64,000 bases of DNA from Brenneria goodwinii (GTDB lineage: Bacteria > Pseudomonadota > Gammaproteobacteria > Enterobacterales > Enterobacteriaceae). How positions within the stretch are numbered: the stretch's first letter is position 1; each line of letters opens with the position of its first letter. Location of the stretch: NCBI RefSeq assembly GCF_002291445.1, contig NZ_CP014137.1, positions 1,674,001 through 1,738,000 of the forward strand, given 5' to 3'. The notes below the pieces were generated by a model, which was not told the DNA's origin, ran no database searches, and worked only from the letters and a program-made list of their open reading frames with translations. Both the position numbers and the translations under genes were made by a program. Below, in pieces: positions 53,614 to 62,297 of the stretch.

Positions 53614-55013
53614 TTACTCTCGCGCTTTATCGTCATGGGGAAGACCGCATCAGCATTATAGCGACCGGTACATACAGCGACGTCCGCCGCGCCCTGTTTA
53701 CATACGATCTCCGGCATTTGGTATCTGGTATTATCGCTGCATCGCGCTCTGTATCGGCTATTGATGACCAGATTGCCGGAACTCATTAATCCAGCCTCAA
53801 TATCCGCCCGGCAAGTCACGCCATCGCCATGAGTAATTCTTGCCGTCCCTTTGCCATTTTTAATTTGATATAGCAGGCTAGGGGGCCGGCCGGTAACCGG
53901 AGTTTTAGCGTCTATCGATACGCGCCAGTTTCCGTTCAAGAAGTTGACCAGCCCCATCCTCACCGCATCCGCAGGCATGACCAATTCGTCTTTACTGACC
54001 GTGACCGGCGCTTCGGCGGGCTTTTCAACATCAACAGGGGCAGGCGTTTCAGCGGCGACCGCTTTAGGTTCACTATTCGCCGGGGAAGGCGTTTCGGCCG
54101 CAGGCTCCTCTTTCACAACGTCAGGATTAACCTCTTCCGGCGGTTCAACAACCGGCTTGGGCGGCTCTGTCGCTGGCGGTGCTGCGGTCTCGGTATCGTT
54201 CACCGTTGGCGGCTTGGGTTCCGTTGCTTGTGTGGAGGCCTGTAACACGCGTTTTTCCGGTTTTATCGTCGCGGCTAACGCAGGCGGCTCCGGCGCATCG
54301 TCCCGCTGTGAAAGCCATCCGCGAATCTGTAGCGCCAGAACCGCCAACAGAGCAGCGGCTGGAAATATCCACCACAGACGTCGCCATTGATTGCCGCGCG
54401 GCGCTGCCGCAACAACATCGGGTTTTGGAATCGGTTCGGGTTTTACTGGCGGTTTAGGCTCGGGCGCTACCGGTTCAGCCGGTGGCTCAACATAAGCGGA
54501 GACAGGGGAAAGAACCGGCTCAGCCGCTTTCTCGATCAGACGCAAGCAATCGAGCGCATCGGTCCGAGATTTTTTATCAAGGTTAACAAATCCCCAGAAG
54601 GTCAGTACGGGTTTACCGTCAACCAGATAAACGTGATTCGGGCCGGGGAACTGTATCGCTTTTGCCAACAGCACGCCAAAAAGTTTTTGTCCGGGTTTTT
54701 CCGCGTGTTGCGCCCGCTGGCTGATTTCAGCGACCGCAGATTGATACGTTTCCAAGAGTTTCAACGCGGCGGCACGTTCATCTTCACTGGCCGCGATCCA
54801 GGACGTTACTTTTCCTGCAACTGGCGAATACCAGTCAATACGATCGCCATTTTCGTTGGACTGAGGGATAGCCAGACAATCTGCAATCCGTTGCTGTTTT
54901 CTGAGACGTAATGTTTCCCGTAACTGGAGTGCTGATGCATAGACTGGCTGTCCATTTTCACCCAAAGCCAGAAAATCATCCAAACTCCCACTACGTAAAA
55001 ATAATTTTGTCAC
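53610..55013 (-). CDS. srfA: SrfA-family membrane-anchored protein
   Basis: 467 residues. A cytosolic N-terminal domain (1-165) is followed by a Pro/Glu/Lys-rich spacer (about 175-205) and one membrane helix (about 213-232, RRLWWIFPAAALLAVLALQ). Then comes a long Pro/Ala/Glu-rich periplasmic linker (about 240-350) and a C-terminal domain with four or more cysteines (VTCRADIE, RYRARCSD, VCKQGAADVAVCTG) that could form disulfides. This type II topology would let SrfA connect SrfB/SrfC in the cytosol to the cell wall. It is first in the operon. Confidence 0.83.
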   Translation of the reverse strand: MTKLFLRSGSLDDFLALGENGQPVYASALQLRETLRLRKQQRIADCLAIPQSNENGDRIDWYSPVAGKVTSWIAASEDERAAALKLLETYQSAVAEISQRAQHAEKPGQKLFGVLLAKAIQFPGPNHVYLVDGKPVLTFWGFVNLDKKSRTDALDCLRLIEKAAEPVLSPVSAYVEPPAEPVAPEPKPPVKPEPIPKPDVVAAAPRGNQWRRLWWIFPAAALLAVLALQIRGWLSQRDDAPEPPALAATIKPEKRVLQASTQATEPKPPTVNDTETAAPPATEPPKPVVEPPEEVNPDVVKEEPAAETPSPANSEPKAVAAETPAPVDVEKPAEAPVTVSKDELVMPADAVRMGLVNFLNGNWRVSIDAKTPVTGRPPSLLYQIKNGKGTARITHGDGVTCRADIEAGLMSSGNLVINSRYRARCSDNTRYQMPEIVCKQGAADVAVCTGRYNADAVFPMTIKRESK

Positions 55014-55278
55014 GCAAAAGAGACCTTTTGTAATAGATACCTAGGGCAGAAAATAGTGTGTAATCTGCGACAGGCTATACTCTAGTGCGAATGATGGCGA
55101 ATCAAATGCTTAAAGAAGGGGCAAAACTGGTAAATATTTGCGGCATAGACCGTGAATATACGGTTTCCATGCGGAATTCGGGCGCGATTTAGAGGTATGA
55201 CTTTGTCAACGGTGTATTTCGTCGCAATTGACGCTAGTATGGCGCGTATTACGTTTTCGCATAGCAAAAGGATAATCG

Positions 55279-55563
55279 ATGTTCATTATTAATCTTACTT
55301 ATCATCAATCTATCGACGTGGTGGAAACACACCTGGAAAACCATATCGCATGGTTAAAAAAATATTATGCACAGGGTGTATTTGTTGCCTCCGGCAGAAA
55401 AATACCGCGTACAGGCGGGGTGATTTTTGCCAAAACAATGGAGCGTTCGGCGCTTGAATCGATATTATCCGAAGATCCGTTCAATGCGGTTGCCGACTAT
55501 GACATCATCGAATTCGCACCATCAATGACAAGCAAAGAATTGGATGCATTAAAAACCATCTGA
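55279..55563 (+). CDS. YciI-family small protein
   Basis: 94 residues with the ferredoxin-like YCII fold (MFIINLTYHQSIDVVETHLENH; GVFVASGRKIPRTGG). Family members are dimers with a conserved His/Asp pair and unknown enzymatic roles. It is divergent from srfA, with a 265-base gap that must contain both promoters. An inverted repeat terminator follows. Confidence 0.85.
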   Translation: MFIINLTYHQSIDVVETHLENHIAWLKKYYAQGVFVASGRKIPRTGGVIFAKTMERSALESILSEDPFNAVADYDIIEFAPSMTSKELDALKTI

Positions 55564-55570
55564 TTCGTTG

Positions 55571-55607
55571 TTTACACAGGTGATAACACCATTAACACCT
55601 GTGTAAA
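55571..55607. terminator. Bidirectional terminator between the yciI-like gene and yjbD
   Basis: TTTACACAGGTG (55571-55582) and CACCTGTGTAAA (55596-55607) form a perfect 12-pair stem with T/A ends, between convergent genes. Confidence 0.8.
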
Positions 55608-55643
55608 TCAGATTCCAATAAAGCGTTTTTCTCGGTTAAATCT

Positions 55644-55910
55644 TTAACGACGGCCCCGCCAATTGGTATTAGACGTCCAGCTATAGGTAGCGGAGGTATC
55701 GGGCTTGAATTTGTTCTTTTTTTTCTCAGCCCGAGCTTGTTTGGCAGCCGCGTCCCGTTCTTTCATTAGATCATCGATATAATCATCTTTGATGTGATTG
55801 CTTTCAGAATTGGTGAGAGGGCGGCCATGTTTTTTTCTTTCCTGATCGAGCAAGGTTTTAAGTTGACGCTGTTCTTGCTCCGTCATGTCTTTCTGAGTCA
55901 GTCTTGGCAT
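55644..55910 (-). CDS. yjbD: YjbD-like DUF3811 protein
   Basis: 88 residues, highly charged, matching E. coli YjbD from RLTQKDMTEQEQRQLKTLLD to the C-terminal WRGRR. Central Lys/Ala helix (KERDAAAKQARAEKKKNK) and basic character suggest nucleic-acid or ribosome contact, but the function is unknown. Confidence 0.88.
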   Translation of the reverse strand: MPRLTQKDMTEQEQRQLKTLLDQERKKHGRPLTNSESNHIKDDYIDDLMKERDAAAKQARAEKKKNKFKPDTSATYSWTSNTNWRGRR

Positions 55911-56126
55911 AAGTATCGACCTGATAGATGGCTGGAATGGTCATTGTAGAGGAAAATGATGACGCGCTCAGGAAATTATGCGTTATGACCCGCCCAGCCA
56001 GAACCGAGATCGCACTTTGGCTTTCCTTTCGAGAGTGAACTAGGCTTAACAGGAGATGTGGCGGCAGTAGATGTCACGACGACGGCGTCTAACCAGGCGT
56101 CAATATGAGCGACAAAAGGAGCTAGC

Positions 56127-56555
56127 ATGACCATTCACAAGAAAGGGCAGGCACATTGGGAAGGCGACATCAAGCAAGGGAAAGGCACTATTTCAACCGA
56201 GAGCGGCGCATTACAACAACAGCCATATGGTTTTAACACGCGCTTTGAGGGGAAACCGGGCACCAATCCGGAAGAACTGATCGGTGCCGCGCACGCCGGC
56301 TGCTTTTCTATGGCGCTATCGCTAATGCTTGGTGAAGAAGGCTATACGCCGGAATCAATTGATACAACGGCCGATGTTTCGCTGGACAAAGTCGACGGAG
56401 GCTTCGCCATTACCAAAATCGCGCTTAACAGCACGGTAAAATTACCCGGCATTGATGAAGCCACCTTCGATAAAATTATTCAAAAGGCTAAAGCCGGTTG
56501 CCCGGTATCACAACTGCTCAAAGCAGAAATCACGCTCCAATATAAGCTGAATTAA
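56127..56555 (+). CDS. osmC: OsmC-family peroxiredoxin
   Basis: 142 residues; reduces organic hydroperoxides. Two redox cysteines are conserved: in AAHAGCFSMALSLML (about C60) and in KAGCPVSQLLKAE (about C126). An AAAAGGAGC ribosome site precedes the ATG. It is close to E. coli OsmC in length and ends (YKLN). Confidence 0.94.
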   Translation: MTIHKKGQAHWEGDIKQGKGTISTESGALQQQPYGFNTRFEGKPGTNPEELIGAAHAGCFSMALSLMLGEEGYTPESIDTTADVSLDKVDGGFAITKIALNSTVKLPGIDEATFDKIIQKAKAGCPVSQLLKAEITLQYKLN

Positions 56556-56640
56556 AATCGTGCCCATCAGCACGCCATAAGGCACGTTGATGAATAATAT
56601 CGACGTGCTCCCCGCCAAAACCCGCACAATGGTGTTATTA

Positions 56641-58035
56641 TTAATGCTTAAAAGTAATTGACTCTTTATCAAACCTACCAGGGAAAGATATCCACTTGTC
56701 TATATAGTTGAATAGAGTATTAGCTGTATCCCCATATTGTCCTTTGCTTTTTTCACATTGTGTGCAGGTTTGAAAAAGATGATTAGCACCGTCTACAAAT
56801 GCAATTTTTTTATCAGAGCTTTTCGCATTTTGATAAATTGTTTCTACGGATAAATACTCCCAACCCCCGGTCATACCCATAGTTAGTAATGGTACGGATA
56901 TACCTTTAACGTTACCGGCAGAAGTGGAATAATTAGATGACCAGTCTACTCCATGAATTGATGCTTCGTCATATGAAAAATTGTCATTGACGCGGATAGC
57001 AAAGTTTTTTAGGTAATTCAAGATAGTTGTTGATGCTGTCGATTGGTACATCTGTCCAGTCAGACTTCCTTCCAGATTCATTGGTGGCCTTACACTATGA
57101 ATTAGTGTATTTTCTTCCGACTCATCAGGATGAATTAATGGCCATGGTTTAACAGTGTGGGACATTAAAGATACATCCTGTGGATACAGTTTATTATCAA
57201 GCACTTGCGAGTCACCACCAGGAATTATTAACGGTTCATCATCTTGATATAAACCTTTTCCCTGTTTTATTTTTTGTTCTCTCGATAAAGCAAACTTCAG
57301 TATTTTATTATATCTAATGGCTTGGGCATGTTGGTATCTTCTGATAAATGATTTAGAATAATGTGCGCCTTTCTTGTTAAAACCGTTATGTTCATCAAAC
57401 AAGTTTAATGTTGGGTCTAGCTTCAATCCGTTATTTTCATCGATCACTGCTGGATCAATGCTTAACAACATCATGGTTGCATCACCCCAGTTCGGGTCAA
57501 TGAGCATTAATCCGTCTGCCGGCGGTAAATTAGACAGCTCATCTGAGCATGGGAATATAATATTTTTATTTTGACAGGCCTTAAGTCCATTCTCGGCAAT
57601 ATTTTGATAGGCACTCATTAATCCACTGCCGCCACTATGACCAAACAAAACTATTTTTTCTATTCCCTCAAGATTGCGTAAGTATTGGACTCCTGATTTT
57701 ACGGCTAGTATCTTTTGATCATAGTCTTGTGTGTTGTTATTAGCGCAAAGTACGGTATAGCCTCTTTTTGCAAGCTCCGTACAAGGAGAAAAACTTAAAT
57801 AGTCTGCTGCTGCGTGCATAACAAATATAGCAATTTTGCTTTTAGACTCTGGATTCAATGGTTTGTAGATGACGCCTGGAATACCTTTATCTAAACTTGG
57901 AGTGCTTTCACTTAAGTTATTTGCACTTTGAGTTAACCTTAAAAAACTACTGGTTACGCCTTCAGTCTCTGCAAGGGAGAAGTGTGAAAATATGGATAGA
58001 AACAAAATACACGGGGTAAAAATTAGCTTTTTCAT
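56641..58035 (-). CDS. Secreted alpha/beta-hydrolase of unknown substrate
   Basis: 464 residues with a signal peptide (about 1-22, ending SLAET). An alpha/beta-hydrolase core: HAAADYLSFSPCTELAKRG strand and the nucleophile elbow GHSGG, with S134 as nucleophile. A late Asp/His pair (FVDGANHLFQTC) supplies the catalytic His. The base composition is strikingly AT-rich against its neighbours, and both flanks contain debris, so it was probably acquired by transfer. An esterase is likely; the substrate is not deducible. Confidence 0.75.
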   Translation of the reverse strand: MKKLIFTPCILFLSIFSHFSLAETEGVTSSFLRLTQSANNLSESTPSLDKGIPGVIYKPLNPESKSKIAIFVMHAAADYLSFSPCTELAKRGYTVLCANNNTQDYDQKILAVKSGVQYLRNLEGIEKIVLFGHSGGSGLMSAYQNIAENGLKACQNKNIIFPCSDELSNLPPADGLMLIDPNWGDATMMLLSIDPAVIDENNGLKLDPTLNLFDEHNGFNKKGAHYSKSFIRRYQHAQAIRYNKILKFALSREQKIKQGKGLYQDDEPLIIPGGDSQVLDNKLYPQDVSLMSHTVKPWPLIHPDESEENTLIHSVRPPMNLEGSLTGQMYQSTASTTILNYLKNFAIRVNDNFSYDEASIHGVDWSSNYSTSAGNVKGISVPLLTMGMTGGWEYLSVETIYQNAKSSDKKIAFVDGANHLFQTCTQCEKSKGQYGDTANTLFNYIDKWISFPGRFDKESITFKH

Positions 58036-58776
58036 GGTCTTCTCTTTACTTTTTTTAAAGTGTAAATGACAGTGCCAGTTCGCGGACTAAAGCCTCTGAG
58101 GCTCCCAGCTCGCCGACCTGTCCTGATATTCTATCAGTGCTTTGACACGCGAAAATAGGGAAGGGGAGAGCCATATAACTAACTAACTTAATTTCAGCTC
58201 CTTGTCCGTGACCAGAATTTCTATTTCTAATAGTCGGAATACCGGTTTCTAGTATTTACTGTTCATCTCCTGTATCAGCTTTCTGGTATACATCTTCGCA
58301 CTGTAACCATATGAACTTATTTCAGTTTTCCGGTAGTGCAAGATGTACGCATAAACACCAGATAAAGAGACACTGATCATTTATTTTAAATGATAACGCC
58401 GGTCAGTGACAAAACTTGTTTTTGTTGCTGGGGTTGGCCAAGCAGCAACAGTTCTGGCGTTTTTCTTTGGCGTTAATAACGGCGCGGTAGCGTTTCTTCC
58501 AGGCGGATTTATGAAGACGCTCACGACACATCACGAACTGAAAGAAGAGTAATTAAAAGATCCCGCGTTCCGGGCTGCGTATGAAGCTGAGAGCTAGAAC
58601 CCGGAGCAGGATTATCCGGCATCACGATGATGGTGATAGCACTGAGGAAATGATATTTTATTCAGCGCATCAACACGACCCAATGACAGCACCGGAACGC
58701 CAGTTTCCGCCCATTCTTATCTTGGTACGCATAATGTATATTATGTTAAATGAACTAGTATCAGGCGGGCATGTTT
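58036..58776. other. 741-base region of gene debris
   Basis: There is no intact gene. On the reverse strand, one 43-codon frame (58249-58380) and a second stretch at about 58405-58525 (RERLHKSAWKKRYRAV ... NAKEKRQ to a stop) look like protein tails without starts. The forward frame 58581-58787 has no ribosome site and unlikely composition. The region reads as a decayed insertion zone. Confidence 0.5.
58249..58380 (-). pseudogene. Small frame, probable C-terminal remnant
   Basis: MISVSLSGVYAYILHYRKTE and 23 further residues to MNSKY. Composition is protein-like, with a Tyr-rich end; no ribosome site is seen. I do not recognise the family. Confidence 0.25.
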
Positions 58777-59100
58777 TCAGTCAGTAGCCCTCTTGTCTTT
58801 GTGCTGATATATCAATTCGGTAGAAATTTTGTGCTCATGTCCGCCCGATACTTGTGTGTAGAAAAACGTTTTATCCGCTGTCTCTCCGATACATCTTCCA
58901 TCAACATAGATATCCTTTTTTAAAGCTTTACCGACAAAACTATCGCGGTAGATATATAAGCCGGATTTGTTTTCATCAGGAGCAGAGAAACTTTTGGCTT
59001 TTACTGAGTCCTGTTCAGTTGCGAGAGGCACGCTGGCACAACCGCTGATAAGCATGCTGCCTAAAAGAGAAATGGATATAAATAAACTTTTTGTGTTCAA
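58777..59100 (-). CDS. Lipoprotein of the DUF2846 type, probably C-terminally truncated
   Basis: 107 residues with a lipobox LISGC (C21) and a DUF2846-like body (GLYIYRDSFVGKALKKDIYVDGR; the GHEHKISTE turn). Proteins of this type usually run about 40-50 residues further; here the frame ends soon after ISTE in an unrelated Lys-rich tail (IYQHKDKRATD). It is probably a frameshifted or cut gene beside the debris region. Confidence 0.65.
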   Translation of the reverse strand: MNTKSLFISISLLGSMLISGCASVPLATEQDSVKAKSFSAPDENKSGLYIYRDSFVGKALKKDIYVDGRCIGETADKTFFYTQVSGGHEHKISTELIYQHKDKRATD

Positions 59101-59387
59101 AAAATAGCTCCTTATATATAAAAAATAACATTTTGAAAATTATTCTATTTGCATAAAAAAATCATTCTCACGTATAACAATAACCTCTCGTCATTACATT
59201 GCATGCAGGAATGCAATCGCGCCTCAGAGACCTGAGTCTGTAGAACAGAACTAGTATCCCCAATCCCAACCATCGCCAGGATGCTATAATGTGTAAGGTG
59301 ATCTGAACGTTTATAAGCACTTATGGTAGATCTCTTTCCCTTGTCAGGGCAAATTCGAATAAAATATCCACGAGGGTAAAAACCGTT

Positions 59388-61157
59388 ATGTTTACTGGCC
59401 TTAAGAAAAACGAAGCAAAAAAACTCGCTACGCTTGCACTACTTAAAGCAGAAGATAAAACAAGAGATCGGGCTTTAGGCGAATTTGCATGGCTGGCTAG
59501 CAAGGTCATGGGGACTTCGGGATATTTTGTGACTATTTTTGATGATGATTATCAAAACATTAAATCCGCCAATAATGTGCCCTTCCCGCCGGCAAGAATG
59601 CCGATGTCTGAGGTCATTTACCAACATTCGGTTGATAGCGGTCACCCCGTTATATGCCCGGATACGCGTGCCGATATACGGTTTAAAGATCATCAATTAG
59701 TTAAAGATGGCTCTATTTTGTTTTATGCCGCCGCGCCATTAAAGACCATGGATGGGTTTGTTCTTGGTTCGCTGTGCGTCATTGATTCAAAACCTTTCAC
59801 TCCGTCGCAGGACCACATTGACAGTTTTCTGCGCATAGCCGATTTGAGCAGCGTCTATCTTGAGGCCCGGTACGCAATTGGTCGTGTTGACGCATTGACC
59901 GGATTACCCAACAGACGGCAGTTGCTCAATGATATTGAAAAGCTCTCTGAAGAACACATCACTGAACCATATAGCTTGATCATTTTCGATTGCATCGATA
60001 TGCCGCAGGCCTATGAACTTTCCCGGTATCTGGGGCTTGCCGCCGTTGAGAAAGTACTAATAGATTTTAGTTCATTGCTGCGTCTTCGGCTTAACCTGAA
60101 AAATGAAACGGTTTTATATACCTTTGCGACCGGGCGGTATGCCCTATTAGTTAAATCGAGGAATATGGAAAACCTCATACAAAAAGCGGCGGCCTTGCCC
60201 CCAACGCACGCAAAAATTACTAACGACATTGACGTCACGCTGCACATCCATGCGGGCTATGTTTCGTTCAAACCGGCCACTGCTGCAACAGCAGAGGTTT
60301 TTCGCCAGGCGGTAAGCGCACTGCACGAAGCGATAAAGCGCGTCGTCCCGGTACAAAAGTTTGATCCCGAGTTAGATAAAAAAAGAAACGATGAATTCAG
60401 GCTGTTGTATGATCTGGGGGAAGCAATAAAATCCGAAGATCAGCTTTATCTGGTTTATCAGCCAAAAATATCATTGTTGGATGGTCATATCGAAGGCGTA
60501 GAAGCGCTATTACGCTGGCAACACCCTGTTAAGGGGAACATCTCCCCTACCATGATTGTTGCCCTGGCGGAAAAAACCAGCCTGATGACGGAAATTACAA
60601 ACTGGGTGATTTTCACCACGCTTGAACAACTCAAAACGTGGCGAAAAATGGGCATTGCTATCCCCATCTCGGTCAATGTAACCGTAAGCGATTTATCCAG
60701 CCCTGGTTTTGCTGACAGATTGGAGGATCAAATCCTTGCGTCAGCACTTACCCCGGCTGATTTGCGCATCGAATGTTTAGAAACCGAAAAGGTGCTGGAA
60801 AGCGATATCGCGCTGAATGAACTCAACATTCTTAAGTTAAGAGGTTTTAAGATACTTCTGGACGATTTTGGTGCCGGATACAGCAACATCAATTACCTGC
60901 GTCGGATACCTATTGATATTATCAAGCTCGACCGTTCACTCATTAGCCGTATCACGACAGATACCGGAAGCCGAATTATCGTAAAAAATATTATCGTGAT
61001 GCTTAAAGAACTGGATTATATCGTTCTTGCTGAAGGGGTCGAAGATGAGGAAACGGCTCAAATGCTTAAAGAATTTGGCTGTGACGAAGCTCAAGGTTAT
61101 TTCTTCTCTAAACCCGTTTCAGCAAAACAGATCCAGGCATTATTTCAGCAGGAATAA
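59388..61157 (+). CDS. GAF-GGDEF(degenerate)-EAL cyclic-di-GMP phosphodiesterase
   Basis: 589 residues. The N-terminal GAF domain (about 25-160) would sense a ligand. The GGDEF-like domain (about 165-330) starts with DALTGLPNRRQL but has ATGRY where GGDEF should be, so it is not a cyclase. The EAL domain (about 345-585) keeps EALLRW, the DDFGAGYS loop and the catalytic-lysine region (IIKLDRSL), so it should degrade c-di-GMP. No membrane segment: cytosolic. It would affect motility, biofilm or secretion. Confidence 0.92.
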   Translation: MFTGLKKNEAKKLATLALLKAEDKTRDRALGEFAWLASKVMGTSGYFVTIFDDDYQNIKSANNVPFPPARMPMSEVIYQHSVDSGHPVICPDTRADIRFKDHQLVKDGSILFYAAAPLKTMDGFVLGSLCVIDSKPFTPSQDHIDSFLRIADLSSVYLEARYAIGRVDALTGLPNRRQLLNDIEKLSEEHITEPYSLIIFDCIDMPQAYELSRYLGLAAVEKVLIDFSSLLRLRLNLKNETVLYTFATGRYALLVKSRNMENLIQKAAALPPTHAKITNDIDVTLHIHAGYVSFKPATAATAEVFRQAVSALHEAIKRVVPVQKFDPELDKKRNDEFRLLYDLGEAIKSEDQLYLVYQPKISLLDGHIEGVEALLRWQHPVKGNISPTMIVALAEKTSLMTEITNWVIFTTLEQLKTWRKMGIAIPISVNVTVSDLSSPGFADRLEDQILASALTPADLRIECLETEKVLESDIALNELNILKLRGFKILLDDFGAGYSNINYLRRIPIDIIKLDRSLISRITTDTGSRIIVKNIIVMLKELDYIVLAEGVEDEETAQMLKEFGCDEAQGYFFSKPVSAKQIQALFQQE

Positions 61158-61425
61158 TCGTTTCACCCCCCACCTAAAACGGTTTGATCATCATCTTGTT
61201 GGGGCCGCTGGCGTTTATACTGAGCTTACGCCGCTGTCGGCATGTGATTACGCTCCCATAAATTTGCGTAAACGGCAATTTCCGCATACAGTTAAAGGCA
61301 ATGGTTGAAATTCATTTCATTATCAGACTGATAGCAAAATCAGTTAGATACCAACAACTCAACGCAGCACCGTACACTCATCGATCGTTATTATCTGTTT
61401 ATCCCCAATAACCTACGGAGCGCCA

Positions 61426-62238
61426 ATGTCAGTATTGAGCCCTAATCTGATGATTTTCAGCGACCTCGATGGCTCGCTGCTTGACCACGACACCTACAGC
61501 TGGGAGCCTGCGCGTCCGTGGCTGAAACGATTGGCTCAGAATGAGATCCCCGTCATTATCACAACCAGTAAAACCGTAGCGGAAGTTGAGCAACTGCAAT
61601 GTGCTCTTGGTCTCAGCCATCTACCGTATATCGCTGAAAACGGCGCGCTGATCGCATTGCCGCCGGATTGGCATTCGCATCCGGATTACCCGCGTAAGAC
61701 TTTTGATGCCGACTACCCTTTTATATGCGCCCAACTGAATCGATTGCGTGAAAAGCATGCTTTCCGTTTTAGCGGCTTCGCCGACATGGATGCGCCAGAA
61801 GTTGCCGCATTAACGGGGTTATCAATACAGGATGCCAAACTTGCGCGTCTGCGTGAAGCCTCTGAGCCGATTCAGTGGCTGGGCGATGCAGATTCGCTGG
61901 CCAACTTTCGTCACATATTGACGGAGGTTGGATTATCACTGACCCAGGGCGGACGGTTTTATCATGTAATGGGGAAAGACGTCAGTAAGGGCAATGCTGT
62001 TGACTGGATAAAAAAACAGTATTCGGGTAAAAATGATAATGTGCCGCTAACGATTGGTCTTGGCGACGGCCCGAATGATATCTCCTTACTGTGTGCAATG
62101 GATAACGCAGTACTGATTAAAAACAAAGGAAATCAACTTATTGATTTGCCGGAAAGCTATACGGGCAAACTGTACCGCACAAAGTTTATGGGCCCCACTG
62201 GGTGGAGTGAGGGCCTCGACTACTTTCTTGTTGATTAA
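61426..62238 (+). CDS. mpgP: HAD phosphatase, mannosyl/glucosyl-3-phosphoglycerate phosphatase type
   Basis: 270 residues matching E. coli YedP/MpgP. HAD motif 1 is FSDLDGSLLD (11-20), motif 3 region GKGNAVDW-type KGNAVDWIKK and motif 4 GLGDGPND. It would remove the phosphate from glycosyl-3-phosphoglycerate. In E. coli the gene stands alone; here it is followed 59 bases later by a matching glycosyltransferase, so the pair makes a complete two-step pathway. Confidence 0.88.
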   Translation: MSVLSPNLMIFSDLDGSLLDHDTYSWEPARPWLKRLAQNEIPVIITTSKTVAEVEQLQCALGLSHLPYIAENGALIALPPDWHSHPDYPRKTFDADYPFICAQLNRLREKHAFRFSGFADMDAPEVAALTGLSIQDAKLARLREASEPIQWLGDADSLANFRHILTEVGLSLTQGGRFYHVMGKDVSKGNAVDWIKKQYSGKNDNVPLTIGLGDGPNDISLLCAMDNAVLIKNKGNQLIDLPESYTGKLYRTKFMGPTGWSEGLDYFLVD

Positions 62239-62297
62239 TTTTCTTAACGTTTATCGGCGATACTAAACATATAACGCCAATGGCATGGGAGAGCACA

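Noticed and set aside
58581..58787. 68-codon forward frame
   Set aside because: Low-complexity charged start, no ribosome site, overlaps the end of the lipoprotein gene; lies in debris.
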